Part shown: positions 1-8,521 of the stretch, in pieces
Layout: each line of letters starts with the position of its first letter
Numbering within the stretch: position 1 is the stretch's first letter
Origin: Variovorax sp. YR216
Lineage (GTDB): Bacteria > Pseudomonadota > Gammaproteobacteria > Burkholderiales > Burkholderiaceae_C
DNA: 64,000 nucleotides
Reading direction: 5' to 3'
Assembly (NCBI RefSeq): GCF_900107745.1
Contig: NZ_FNRO01000006.1
Span: forward strand, 124,001-188,000
The notes under the pieces: model-generated
What the model saw: the letters and a program-made list of their open reading frames with translations, nothing else
Databases searched by the model: none
What the model was told of the DNA's origin: nothing
Made by a program: the position numbers and the translations under genes

Positions 1-472
1 CGCGATGAACCTGCTGCTGGCGGTGGCACCGCAGGCGGTGCCACTGTGCAGCCAGGTGGCGGCGATGGTCTCGATGACCGATCTCGCCGACCGGCCGCCG
101 CGCGCCATGGCCGACGGCGAGGAGCTCGACCTGGGCCAGCACACCATCCGCTGGTTCGACATGCCTCATGTGCCGCACGGCTGGGAATGCGGGCTGATGA
201 TGGACACCCGCACGCGCACGCTCTTCTGCGGCGATCTGTTCACGCAGGGCGGGCCGAGCGAGAGGGCGCTGACCGACGCCGACATCCTCGGGCCGAGCGA
301 GGCGTTCCGGCTGCAGATGGACTATTTCGCGCACGCACCGCAGACGGCACAGCGGCTGGCGGCGCTGGCCGCGCAGTCACCGCGCGTGATGGCGGTGATG
401 CACGGAAGCGCCTGGGAGGGGGATGGCGCCGCGCTGCTGCGGCATCTGTCGGAGGCTGTCTCGCCGCATTGA
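1..472 (+). CDS. MBL-fold metallo-hydrolase, C-terminal part (cut by window start)
   Basis: The reading frame is open from base 2 and gives the last ~156 residues of a metallo-beta-lactamase-fold protein; the true start lies outside the window. Visible motifs are HVPHGWE, FCGDLF (the metal-bridging Asp of the fold) and VMHGSAW (a late metal-binding His), in the order usual for the flavodiiron/ODP-like branch. An ATG at base 5 is internal to the fold and unlikely to be the real start. It ends 16 bp before the convergent Bug receptor gene. The substrate cannot be told from this fragment. Confidence 0.75.
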   Translation, partial: AMNLLLAVAPQAVPLCSQVAAMVSMTDLADRPPRAMADGEELDLGQHTIRWFDMPHVPHGWECGLMMDTRTRTLFCGDLFTQGGPSERALTDADILGPSEAFRLQMDYFAHAPQTAQRLAALAAQSPRVMAVMHGSAWEGDGAALLRHLSEAVSPH

Positions 473-488
473 CAGCCGCCGAGTGGGC

Positions 489-1445
489 TCAGTGCTGCTT
501 GGGCAGGTTCAGGCTCTGCAGCACCGGCAGCCAGCGGTCGGACTCGGCCTTGACGAACTTGGAGAGCTCTTCCGGCGTGCTGCCCTTCGGCTCCATGCCG
601 ATCGCGCGGGCGCGGGTCACGAACTCAGGATCGGCGATCACCTGGTTTACCGCCTTGTTCAGGCGGTCGATCGCCTCCCTGGGCGTTCCGGTCGGCACCG
701 AGAACGAATACCAGAGCGTCGCCTCGAGGTCGTAGCCCTGCTCCTTGAAGGTCGGCGCATCGGGCACCTGCGGCAGGCGCTTGGAGTCCATCACGCCGAG
801 CACGCGCAGCTTGCCGGACTTGATGTAGGGCAGCGATCCGGTGATCGAGGTGCCGTGGATGTCGATCTGGTCGCCCAGCAGCGCCTGCAGCGCCGGTGCG
901 TCGCCGTTGAACGGAATGTGCGTGGCGGTGATGCCGGCGCTCTTCTCGAACACCATCGGCGCGAGGTTGGTCAGGATCGCCGCGCCGGGCGAGCCGCGGT
1001 TGATCTTGCCGGGGTTCTTCTTCGCGTACTCGACCATCTCTTTGATGTTCTTGTAGGGCAGGTCGGTCCGGCCCACGATGATGGCCGGCTGGTAGGCGAT
1101 CTGCGTGACCGGCGCGAAATCCTTCTGCGGGTCGTAGGGGAGCTTGTCGTAGAGCACGCTGTTGTTGGCGAGCGTGCCGAGCGACGACACCAGCACCGTC
1201 TGGCCGTCCGGCTTGGAACGGGCCACGTAGTCCGCGGCGATGATGCCGCTCGCACCGGGCTTGTTGTCGATGATGACGTTCATGCCGTGCTTGTTGAGCT
1301 CCTGCGCCAGGATGCGGCAGTACTGGTCGGTGCCGCCGCCGGCGGCGAAGGGCACCACGATGCGGGTCACCTGCTGCTGGGCCAGCGCCGGGCCGAAGGC
1401 GCAGACCCCGAGGGCCAGGCCCATGACGAATTTCCGAAAGCTCAC
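489..1445 (-). CDS. Bug-family tripartite tricarboxylate transporter substrate-binding protein
   Basis: A 318-residue periplasmic receptor of the Bug/TctC family, which binds carboxylates for TctAB-type transporters. A signal peptide covers residues 1 to ~22 and ends at PALA before QQ. Family motifs follow: IVVPFAAGGGTD, NKPGASGIIAADYVA, KPDGQ and THIPFNGDAPALQALLG. I chose the GTG at 1445 because AAGGAGA lies a few bases upstream and the signal peptide begins there; a longer ATG-started frame adds 36 residues that look non-coding. No TctA or TctB membrane genes are near, so it is an orphan receptor. A LysR gene lies just upstream on the same strand. Confidence 0.88.
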   Translation of the reverse strand: MSFRKFVMGLALGVCAFGPALAQQQVTRIVVPFAAGGGTDQYCRILAQELNKHGMNVIIDNKPGASGIIAADYVARSKPDGQTVLVSSLGTLANNSVLYDKLPYDPQKDFAPVTQIAYQPAIIVGRTDLPYKNIKEMVEYAKKNPGKINRGSPGAAILTNLAPMVFEKSAGITATHIPFNGDAPALQALLGDQIDIHGTSITGSLPYIKSGKLRVLGVMDSKRLPQVPDAPTFKEQGYDLEATLWYSFSVPTGTPREAIDRLNKAVNQVIADPEFVTRARAIGMEPKGSTPEELSKFVKAESDRWLPVLQSLNLPKQH

Positions 1446-1571
1446 TGTGTCTCCTTGTTTCCGGTCCCGATTCGGACTCGCTCGGTCCAGTCTAGTTCTC
1501 GCCCGATGGCCGGAAACTGCAAGGAGTGAAAAGATGCTTTCCGCGTCCTGCACGTTCGGACGCGGCGTTGC

Positions 1572-2480
1572 TTAGGCCTTCTCGTCCCGCAGCGCCTCCG
1601 CCATGAAATCCACGAAAGCCCGCACCTTCAGCGGCAGCACGGTGCTCTGCCGGAACACCGCGAAGATGCCATTCGAATAGGCGCGCACCGCAAAGCGGTA
1701 GTCCGGCAGAAGGCGCACCAGCGAGCCGTCCTGCAGGTTGCTGCGCACCGTGGGTTCCGACAGCAGCGCAATGCCCATGCCGCCGAGCGCGGCCAGCCGC
1801 AGGAGTTCGCCGTTGTTGGCGCTCAGCACGCCCTGGATGGGCAGTTCCTGCTGCTCGCCGTTCTCGTCGACGTACTTCCAGCTCGTCGCCTCGTGCTCGC
1901 GCCGGTAGGTCAGGCAGCGCGCATGCGGCAGGTCCTTCGGGTGCTTGATGCGCGCGTAGGTCTTGACGAACGCGGGGCTGGCCACCAGCACCTCGTCGCT
2001 CGACAGCAGCCGCTTGATGACGAAGCCCGAGTCGTTCGATTCCCCGGTGCGGATGTCCACGTCGAAGTCGTGCTCGACGAGGTTGACCGGATGCTCCGAC
2101 AGCTCGATCTGCACCTGGATATCAGGGTAGCGCTGCGCGAAGCGCGGCAAGAGCGGCGCCACCACGCGCAGGCCGATGTGGGTGCGCGAATGCACCCGCA
2201 GCCGGCCTTCGGGCCGCTGGCGGGCATTGCGGGCGGCCTGCTCGGCCTCGGCCATCGCTTCCAGCACGCCTTCGGCCCGCTCCAGAAAGGCCTGCCCGGC
2301 CTCGGTCATCTTGAGGTTTCGGCTGGTGCGGTCGACCAGTTGCACGCCCAGCTCGTCTTCCAGCGCGCTGATGCGGCGCGAGATCGTGGCCGGCGACAGG
2401 CTGAGGCTGCGGGCCGCGGCCGAGAGGCTGCCTTTCCTCTGCGTGGTCACGAAGATCCGCAATGAATCGAGGGCCTTCAT
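1572..2480 (-). CDS. LysR-family transcriptional regulator
   Basis: 302 residues. The N-terminal winged helix (residues ~1-60) has the pattern SLSAAARSLSLSPATISRRI followed by LEDELGVQLVDRTSR; a LysR substrate-binding domain follows to the C terminus. The ATG at 2480 starts the helix-turn-helix at the usual distance. It is divergent from the acyl-CoA dehydrogenase at 2640 (159-bp shared intergenic region) and lies upstream of the Bug receptor on its own strand, so it may control either. It is also the nearest LysR gene to the tartrate operon, whose promoter carries LysR-like boxes. That link is inference. Confidence 0.9.
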   Translation of the reverse strand: MKALDSLRIFVTTQRKGSLSAAARSLSLSPATISRRISALEDELGVQLVDRTSRNLKMTEAGQAFLERAEGVLEAMAEAEQAARNARQRPEGRLRVHSRTHIGLRVVAPLLPRFAQRYPDIQVQIELSEHPVNLVEHDFDVDIRTGESNDSGFVIKRLLSSDEVLVASPAFVKTYARIKHPKDLPHARCLTYRREHEATSWKYVDENGEQQELPIQGVLSANNGELLRLAALGGMGIALLSEPTVRSNLQDGSLVRLLPDYRFAVRAYSNGIFAVFRQSTVLPLKVRAFVDFMAEALRDEKA

Positions 2481-2639
2481 TTCGAAAGATGCAAAGAAGC
2501 TGTGCGCACGTTGGTGATTCGCGGAGAAGCGCCGTCTTACGATCGATCGAACGCGACCCGATTCGATCTGGCGCAACGGCAATGGATGTCGGAATCCTAC
2601 CGGGTGCTGGCAGGTGCGCGAAGGAAGAAGGCCGCAAGC

Positions 2640-3791
2640 ATGATCCGCGAAAAGCAGAAATTCGATACGTTGCTCGCCGAGGTGCGCGCCTTCGTGCGCA
2701 GCGAGTGCCTGCCGCTGGAGGAAGAGATCGACCGGACCGACGAGATCCCCGAGCCGCTGGTGCAGCGCATGCGGCAGCTCGGCCTGTTCGGCCACAGCAT
2801 TCCCGAAGCCTTCGGCGGCGCGGGGCTCACTACCGAGGAACTGGCGCTGGTGAACATCGAGGTGTCGCAGGCCGCGACCACCTTCCGCGCCCGCTTCGGC
2901 GGCAACACCGGCATCGCATCGGAATCACTGGTCGTCGACGGCACCCCCGAACAGAAGGATCGCTACCTGCCGCGGATGGCCAGAGGCGAGCTCACCGGCT
3001 GCTTCGCGCTCACCGAGCCCGAGGCCGGCTCCGACGCCACCGCGCTGAAGACGGTGGCGGTGCGCGATGGCGGCGACCACGTGATCACCGGCAGGAAGTG
3101 CTTCATCACCAACGCGCCGGTCGCGAACCTCTTTACCGTGTTCGCGCGCACTGATCCGCAGGGAAAGGGTGCGAACGGCATCAGCGCGTTCCTGGTGGAG
3201 CGCGGCGCGCCGGGGCTTTCGACGTCACAGCCCTATCGCAAGATGGGCCAGCACGGATCGCCGGTCGGCGAGGTGGTGCTGGACGGTGTTCGCGTTCCCG
3301 CGTCCGCCATCGTCGGTGGCGTCGAGGGGCAGGGCTTTCGCACCGCGATGAAGACGCTGAACAAGCAGCGCATCAACCTGGCTGCACTCTGCGTGGGGCC
3401 GGCGATCCGTCTGGTGGACGAAATGGTGCGCCACGCGCGCTCGCGCCGGCAGTTCGGCCAGCCGATTGGCGAATTCCAGCTCGTGCAGCAGTTCATCGCC
3501 GAGAGCAACACCGAAGTGCACGCGGCGCGCGCTCTGGTGCTGGAGACCGCGCGCATGCGCGACGAGGGTGCGGACGTGACGATGGAAGCGTCGATGTGCA
3601 AGCTCTTCGCCTCCGAGATGTGCGGCCGCGTCGCCGACCGGGCGGTGCAGGTGTTCGGCGGCAGCGGCTACATCGCCGGCAACGTGGCCGAGCGCTTCTT
3701 CCGCGATGTGCGCCTCTTCAGGCTCTACGAGGGAACGAGCCAGATCCACCTCATCAACATCGCGAAGCGGACGATCGCGCTGGCTGCCTAG
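2640..3791 (+). CDS. Acyl-CoA dehydrogenase
   Basis: 383 residues, full length for the family. Acyl-CoA dehydrogenases use FAD to put a 2,3-double bond into acyl-CoA thioesters. The N-terminal helical domain, the middle beta domain (CFALTEPEAGSDATAL, the flavin and substrate signature, and CFITNA) and the C-terminal helical domain (RRQFGQPIGEFQ, then QVFGGSGY and YEGTSQIH) are all present. The ATG at 2640 follows a GAAGGAAGAAGG-type ribosome site. The gene shares a CTAG tetranucleotide with the convergent VOC gene, so the two stop codons overlap. The chain length of the substrate is not evident. Confidence 0.93.
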   Translation: MIREKQKFDTLLAEVRAFVRSECLPLEEEIDRTDEIPEPLVQRMRQLGLFGHSIPEAFGGAGLTTEELALVNIEVSQAATTFRARFGGNTGIASESLVVDGTPEQKDRYLPRMARGELTGCFALTEPEAGSDATALKTVAVRDGGDHVITGRKCFITNAPVANLFTVFARTDPQGKGANGISAFLVERGAPGLSTSQPYRKMGQHGSPVGEVVLDGVRVPASAIVGGVEGQGFRTAMKTLNKQRINLAALCVGPAIRLVDEMVRHARSRRQFGQPIGEFQLVQQFIAESNTEVHAARALVLETARMRDEGADVTMEASMCKLFASEMCGRVADRAVQVFGGSGYIAGNVAERFFRDVRLFRLYEGTSQIHLINIAKRTIALAA

Positions 3792-4180
3792 CCGGTGCGT
3801 CCACCACTGCCGTAGGGGCGCGTGAGCAGCTCCAGCACGTGGCCGTCGGGGTCGTCCCAATACACCCCGCGGCCGCCGTCGTTGTGGTTGATGCGGCCCG
3901 CCTGCGCGTGGCGCGGATCGGCCCAGTAGTCCAGGCCGCGCGCACGGATGCGCCCGAAGATCACGTCGAACTCCTCCTCGCTCACGAGGAAGGCGAAGTG
4001 CTGTACCGGGAATTCAGCGTCGTCGCGGATGTAGTCCAGCGTCACGCCGTTGTCCACCGTGACCCCCTGGAAGGGACCGAAAGGCACCGGCGCGGCGCAG
4101 CCGAGGATGTCCGACAGGAAGGTGGCGGACGCGAGCGGATCGCGGGCCGAGACGATGGTGTGGTTGAGCTGGATGGCCAT
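3788..4180 (-). CDS. VOC (glyoxalase/extradiol dioxygenase fold) protein
   Basis: 130 residues, a single VOC unit made of two beta-alpha-beta-beta-beta modules. Candidate metal ligands are His7 (LNHTIV), the His in VQHFAFLV and the Glu in HVLELLTRP, which is the usual H-H-E arrangement. The segment GRGVYWDDPDGHVLE is typical of glyoxalase-like proteins. Translation starts at the ATG at 4180. Its stop overlaps the acyl-CoA dehydrogenase stop on the other strand. The exact reaction cannot be assigned. Confidence 0.85.
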   Translation of the reverse strand: MAIQLNHTIVSARDPLASATFLSDILGCAAPVPFGPFQGVTVDNGVTLDYIRDDAEFPVQHFAFLVSEEEFDVIFGRIRARGLDYWADPRHAQAGRINHNDGGRGVYWDDPDGHVLELLTRPYGSGGRTG

Positions 4181-4513
4181 GGTGGTGATCGACCTCGCTG
4201 CGACGTGTCGTCGACCATTCTGAACGGCCGGCTCCGCGCACCCGGCATCGTCCTGGGAAAGACCATGACGAGACCCATCGACGAGCGGTAGCAAAGCGGC
4301 TTGAGTGATGCCCACCCGGCGCGCAGAATGGCCGCAGACCGCGCAGCAGCCCATCATCGGCTTCGCCTTGGGCAATGCCGGGTTGATGCCGAACCTGAGC
4401 CGCGACGGTACGAAGATCAGCCGGCTCGATCTCTGAGCCGTTCGCAGCTTTTCGCTGCACCCGGAACCCGGAGCGGTTCCGGCGTGCGGTACTGCATCAA
4501 GGCGCGATCACTA
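4181..4513. other. Intergenic region with no supported gene
   Basis: Upstream of both the VOC gene (minus) and the tartrate operon (plus). Short frames exist on both strands but none has a ribosome site plus a recognisable protein. I see no gene here. The conserved promoter block begins at 4514. Confidence 0.5.
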
Positions 4514-4578
4514 TTGAATTCAGGTTAACGATGGATTCACTTTGCCGGCGATCCCGGTGTGGCGGGGACTTCTACAGT
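4514..4578 (+). promoter_or_regulatory. Tartrate-operon promoter with LysR-type box, copy 1
   Basis: This block lies 48 bp before the tartrate dehydrogenase start and matches 9959-10023 without gaps at 40 of 65 positions by hand count. Identical elements at identical spacing are TTGAA (4514), GTTAA (4524), TGGATT (4532) and TCTACAGT (4571). TTGAA-N5-GTTAA contains a T-N11-A match typical of LysR boxes. If TACAGT (4573) is the -10 element, the box is centred near -63, where LysR recognition sites usually lie. No good -35 is seen, which fits an activator-dependent promoter. Confidence 0.6.
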
Positions 4579-4625
4579 TCATCCCACGTTCCCCTCAACC
4601 CACGCACCCATCACCGGAGACATTC

Positions 4626-5714
4626 ATGAAGACGTACAAGATCGCGACCATTCCTGGCGACGGCATCGGCAAGGAAGTCGTGCCTGCCGGCCAGCAGGTC
4701 CTGCAGACGCTGGCTTCGACCAGCAAGGCCTTTGCCTTCGAGTTCGAGAACTTCGACTGGGGCGGCGACTACTTCCGCGAGCACGGCGTGATGATGCCGG
4801 ACGACGGCCTCGATGCCCTGCGCGACAAGGACGCGATCCTCTTCGGCTCCGCCGGCGATCCGCACATCCCCGACCACATCACGCTCTGGGGCCTGCGCCT
4901 GAAGATCTGCCAGGGCTTCGACCAGTACGCCAACGTGCGCCCGACGCGCATCCTGCCCGGCATCGATGCGCCGCTGAAGCGCTGCAAGCCCGAGGACCTG
5001 AACTGGGTCATCGTCCGCGAGAACTCCGAAGGCGAGTACTCCGGCGTGGGCGGCCGCGTGCACCAGGGCCATCCGATCGAGGCGGCGACCGACGTGTCGA
5101 TGATGACCCGCGTGGGTGTCGAGCGCATCCTGCGCTTCGCCTTCAAGCTCGCGCAGTCGCGTCCCCGCAAGCTGCTCACCGTGATCACCAAGTCCAACGC
5201 ACAGCGCCATGCGATGGTGATGTGGGACCAGATCGCGGGCGAGGTCGCCGCCGAGTATCCCGATGTGAAGTGGGACAAGGAACTGGTCGATGCGGCGACC
5301 GCGCGCATGGTCAACCGCCCGGCGAGCCTGGACACCATCGTGGCCACCAACCTGCACGCCGACATCCTGAGCGACCTCGCGGCGGCGCTGGCCGGCAGCC
5401 TGGGCATCGCGCCCACCGGCAACATCGATCCGGAGCGCCGCTATCCGTCGATGTTCGAGCCCATCCACGGCTCGGCCTTCGACATCATGGGCAAGGGCCT
5501 GGCCAATCCGGTCGGCACCTTCTGGTCCGTGGTGCTGCTGCTGGAGCATCTCGGCGAGCATGAAGCGGCGGCCCGCGTGATGGAGGCGGTCGAGCGCGTG
5601 ACCGCCAACACCGCGCTGCACACCCGCGACCTCGGCGGCACCGCCACCACCGCGCAGGTGACCGAAGCCGTCTGCAGCCAGCTCTCGGCCGGCGTCCAGC
5701 GCAAGGCTGCCTGA
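4626..5714 (+). CDS. ttuC: Tartrate dehydrogenase/decarboxylase
   Basis: 362 residues, a beta-decarboxylating dehydrogenase of the isopropylmalate/isocitrate family, closest to TtuC/TDH. Such enzymes oxidise tartrate with NAD+ to oxaloglycolate and decarboxylate meso-tartrate to D-glycerate in the cytosol. Seen motifs: IPGDGIGKEV (residues ~8-17), RENSEGEYSGVGG (substrate loop), ITKSNAQRHAM (catalytic Lys), ATNLHADILSDLAAALAGSLG-type metal-binding Asp segment and EPIHGSAFDI (nucleotide site). The ATG at 4626 follows CCGGAGACATTC. It is first in an operon with DctA, glycerate 2-kinase and pyruvate kinase, which is the ttu gene content and strengthens the call over a leuB assignment. Confidence 0.9.
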   Translation: MKTYKIATIPGDGIGKEVVPAGQQVLQTLASTSKAFAFEFENFDWGGDYFREHGVMMPDDGLDALRDKDAILFGSAGDPHIPDHITLWGLRLKICQGFDQYANVRPTRILPGIDAPLKRCKPEDLNWVIVRENSEGEYSGVGGRVHQGHPIEAATDVSMMTRVGVERILRFAFKLAQSRPRKLLTVITKSNAQRHAMVMWDQIAGEVAAEYPDVKWDKELVDAATARMVNRPASLDTIVATNLHADILSDLAAALAGSLGIAPTGNIDPERRYPSMFEPIHGSAFDIMGKGLANPVGTFWSVVLLLEHLGEHEAAARVMEAVERVTANTALHTRDLGGTATTAQVTEAVCSQLSAGVQRKAA

Positions 5715-5731
5715 CCGGCAGCCAGGCCCGA

Positions 5732-5751
5732 CCCCGGCTCGCACGCCGGGG
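5732..5751 (+). other. GC-rich hairpin between ttuC and dctA
   Basis: CCCCGGC (5732-5738) and GCCGGGG (5745-5751) form a perfect 7-bp stem with a 6-base loop. No T-run follows, so it is not a standard intrinsic terminator. It may stabilise the ttuC message or lower expression of the genes downstream; this is inference. Confidence 0.4.
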
Positions 5752-5858
5752 CCATTCCCGAATCCGGGCGCCTTCATCCCCCGCTGCGCTCTCCCGCCAA
5801 AGCAGCCGAACGAGCTGCGGGAGCGCGCTCGCGCCCACTTATTCCTCAGGAGACAGTC

Positions 5859-7214
5859 ATGCGGCGCTTTTTCGGAAAACTCTACGTCCAGGTGCTGATC
5901 GGCGTCTTCGCCGGCATCGCGCTCGGCGTCTTCGCACCCAACTTCGCGAGCGACTTCAAGCCGCTGGGCGATGTGTTCATCAAGCTCATCAAGATGGTCT
6001 TCGCGCCGATCATCTTCGCGACCGTTGTGCTCGGCATCGCGCGGATGGAGAGCATGAAGGAGCTCGGCCGCGTGGGCTTTCGCGCGCTGATCTACTTCGA
6101 GGTGCTGTCGACCTTCGCGCTCGCGCTCGGGCTGGTAGTGGTCAACGTCGTCGGCCCGGGCCGGGGCATGAACATCGACGCGAGCCATCTTGATACGAAG
6201 GCCATCGCGACCTACACCGCGACCGCCGCGAAGCCGCAGGGCTTCATCGATTTCATGATGAACCTCGTGCCGACCAGCCTCTTCGATGCGCTGGCGCGCA
6301 ACGACATCCTGCAGATCCTCGTCTTCGCGACGCTGCTCGGCGTGGCGCTGTCGCACATCGGGCCGCGTGCGAAGCCGGTGGTGGATTTTCTCGATTCATT
6401 CACGCATGGCGTGTTCGCCATCGTCGGGATGATCATGCGGCTGGCACCGATGGCGGCCTTCGGCGCGATGGCCTTTACCGTGGGCAAGTACGGTCTCGGC
6501 TCGGTGGTCTCGCTCGGCAAGCTGATGGGGACGATGTACATCACCTGCTTCCTGTTCGTCACGGTGGTGCTCGGCGTGATCGCGCGGCTGTCGGGCTTCA
6601 GCCTCTGGAAGTTCCTCAAGTACATCAAGGACGAGCTCTTCACGGTGCTGGGCACCAGCTCGTCGGAATCGGTGGTGCCGCAGCTCATGCGCAAGCTGGA
6701 GCACGCCGGCGTGTCGAAGCCGGTGGTCGGCCTGGTCGTGCCTTCGGGCCTGACCTTCAACCCCGACGGCCAGTGCATCTACTACACGATGGCCGCGATC
6801 TTCATCGCGCAGGCGACCAACACGCCGCTGACTTTGACGGACCAGCTCGTGGTGCTCGGCGTGCTGCTGCTGACCTCCAAGGGGTCGGCGGGCGTGACCG
6901 GATCGGGCTTCATCACGCTGGCGGCGACGCTCGCGTCGATGGGCAAGATCCCGGTGGCCGGCATGGTGCTGCTGCTGGGCGTGGACCGCTTCATGTCCGA
7001 GGCGCGGGCGATCACCAACACCATCGGCAATGCGGTGGGCACGATCGCGATTGCGCGCTGGGTCGGCTCCGTGGACCGGCAGCGCCTCGCGCGGGTGCTG
7101 GACGGCCAGGCCGATCCCGAGGACCTGCACGAGCTGTACGAGGGCGATGACGACAGCAACGTCAAGCCGATCCGCGCCGATCTCGGCGAGCTTGGCGTGC
7201 GCGCCGCAGCCTGA
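5859..7214 (+). CDS. dctA: Dicarboxylate:cation symporter, DctA type
   Basis: 451 residues with about eight hydrophobic membrane segments and two re-entrant loops, as in the DAACS family. The serine-rich loop GTSSSESVVPQL and the late PSGLTFNPDG motif are the substrate and cation signatures. The ATG at 5859 follows AGGAGACAGTC. DctA proteins import C4-dicarboxylates across the inner membrane with protons. Here it takes the place of the TtuB carrier of known tartrate operons, so tartrate is the likely substrate. Its TGA overlaps an ATG at 7214, which suggests coupled translation with the next gene. Confidence 0.92.
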   Translation: MRRFFGKLYVQVLIGVFAGIALGVFAPNFASDFKPLGDVFIKLIKMVFAPIIFATVVLGIARMESMKELGRVGFRALIYFEVLSTFALALGLVVVNVVGPGRGMNIDASHLDTKAIATYTATAAKPQGFIDFMMNLVPTSLFDALARNDILQILVFATLLGVALSHIGPRAKPVVDFLDSFTHGVFAIVGMIMRLAPMAAFGAMAFTVGKYGLGSVVSLGKLMGTMYITCFLFVTVVLGVIARLSGFSLWKFLKYIKDELFTVLGTSSSESVVPQLMRKLEHAGVSKPVVGLVVPSGLTFNPDGQCIYYTMAAIFIAQATNTPLTLTDQLVVLGVLLLTSKGSAGVTGSGFITLAATLASMGKIPVAGMVLLLGVDRFMSEARAITNTIGNAVGTIAIARWVGSVDRQRLARVLDGQADPEDLHELYEGDDDSNVKPIRADLGELGVRAAA

Positions 7215-7231
7215 TGCCGGTGGAGGATGCG

Positions 7232-8521
7232 ATGAATCACGCCGCGCCTGACAGTCTGCTTCGTGCCATGTTCGATGCGGCCGTTGCCGCTGCGCAGCCC
7301 GCCTTGTGCGTGCCCCGGCATCTTCCCGCCGCGCCCCAAGGCCGTCTGGTCGTCATCGGCGCGGGCAAGGCCTCTGCGGCGATGGCGAAGGCGGTGGAGG
7401 ACCATTGGCCGGGAGACCTCTCCGGATTGGTGGTGACGCGCTACGGCTATGCGGTCCCGTGCAGCCGGATCGAGATCGTCGAAGCCGCGCATCCGGTGCC
7501 GGACGAGGCGGGCGAACGCGCGGCGAAGCGGCTCTTCGAAACGGTCGCAGGCCTCGGCGCCGACGACCTCGTGCTGTGCCTGATGTCGGGCGGCGGCTCG
7601 TCCCTGCTGCCGCTCGCGCTGCCCGGCCTCACGCTGGCCGACGAGCAGGCGCTCAACCGGGCGTTGCTGGCAAGCGGGGCGAGCATCTCCGAGATGAACT
7701 GCGTGCGCCGGCACCTGTCGGCCATCAAGGGCGGCCGGCTCGCGGCTGCGTGCAAGCCGGCGCGGGTCATCAACCTCGTGCTGTCCGATGTGCCGGGCGA
7801 CGATCCGGTGGACATCGCTTCCGGACCGACGGTGCCCGACCCGACCTGTTGCAGCGATGCGCTCGAGATCCTGCGCCGCCATGCGATCGAGGTGCCGTCG
7901 CGCGCGCTGTCGCTGCTGGAAAGCGGCGAGGGCGAAAGCCTCAAGCCCGGCGACCCGCGCCTGCCCGCGATCGAGACGAGGTTCATCGCCACGCCGCAGA
8001 TGGCGCTGGAGGCGGCGGCGAAGGTCGCGCGCGACGCGGGTTTCGCGGCCCACATCCTCGGCGATGCCATCGAAGGCGAAGCGCGCGAGGTCGCGAAGAC
8101 GTTGGCCGGCATCGCACTCCAGGTTTCGCGCCGCGCACAGCCGGTGTCCCCACCTTGCGTGCTGCTCTCCGGCGGCGAAACCACGGTCACGGTGCGGGGC
8201 AATGGGCGAGGTGGGCGCAACGTCGAATTCCTTCTCGCGCTCGGCATCGCGCTCCACGGCGAGCAGGGCATCCATGCGCTGGCGGGCGACACCGACGGCG
8301 TCGACGGGCAGGAGGAAATCGCAGGCGCCTTGCTCGCGCCCGACACGCTCGCGCGCGCATGGCAGCGCGGGATGAATCCGCGCCGGCACCTGGACGATAA
8401 CGACGGCCACGGCTTCTTCCAGTCGCTCGGCGATTCGGTTGTCACCGGCCCGACGCTCACCAACGTCAACGACTTCCGCGCGATCCTGATCAGCGCACCC
8501 CACCCCAAGGAATCCCGATGA
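7232..8521 (+). CDS. ttuD: Glycerate 2-kinase (MOFRL/DUF4147 family, TtuD)
   Basis: 429 residues from the ATG at 7232, chosen because GGTGGAGG lies 5 bases before it; an ATG at 7214 overlapping the dctA stop adds 6 residues. Family motifs are VVIGAGKASAAMAKAVE, LMSGGGSSLL, SDVPGDDPVDIASGPT and, in the C-terminal MOFRL part, LSGGETTVTVRGNGRGGRN. The enzyme phosphorylates D-glycerate to 2-phosphoglycerate; older annotations call it hydroxypyruvate reductase. In this operon it would take glycerate made from tartrate into lower glycolysis. It overlaps the pyruvate kinase start by 4 bp (ATGA). Confidence 0.9.
   Translation: MNHAAPDSLLRAMFDAAVAAAQPALCVPRHLPAAPQGRLVVIGAGKASAAMAKAVEDHWPGDLSGLVVTRYGYAVPCSRIEIVEAAHPVPDEAGERAAKRLFETVAGLGADDLVLCLMSGGGSSLLPLALPGLTLADEQALNRALLASGASISEMNCVRRHLSAIKGGRLAAACKPARVINLVLSDVPGDDPVDIASGPTVPDPTCCSDALEILRRHAIEVPSRALSLLESGEGESLKPGDPRLPAIETRFIATPQMALEAAAKVARDAGFAAHILGDAIEGEAREVAKTLAGIALQVSRRAQPVSPPCVLLSGGETTVTVRGNGRGGRNVEFLLALGIALHGEQGIHALAGDTDGVDGQEEIAGALLAPDTLARAWQRGMNPRRHLDDNDGHGFFQSLGDSVVTGPTLTNVNDFRAILISAPHPKESR

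Noticed and set aside
4611-6356. 581-codon open frame on the minus strand across ttuC and dctA
   Set aside because: Antisense shadow of two well-supported genes; Arg/His/Asp-rich composition typical of high-G+C shadows and no ribosome site.
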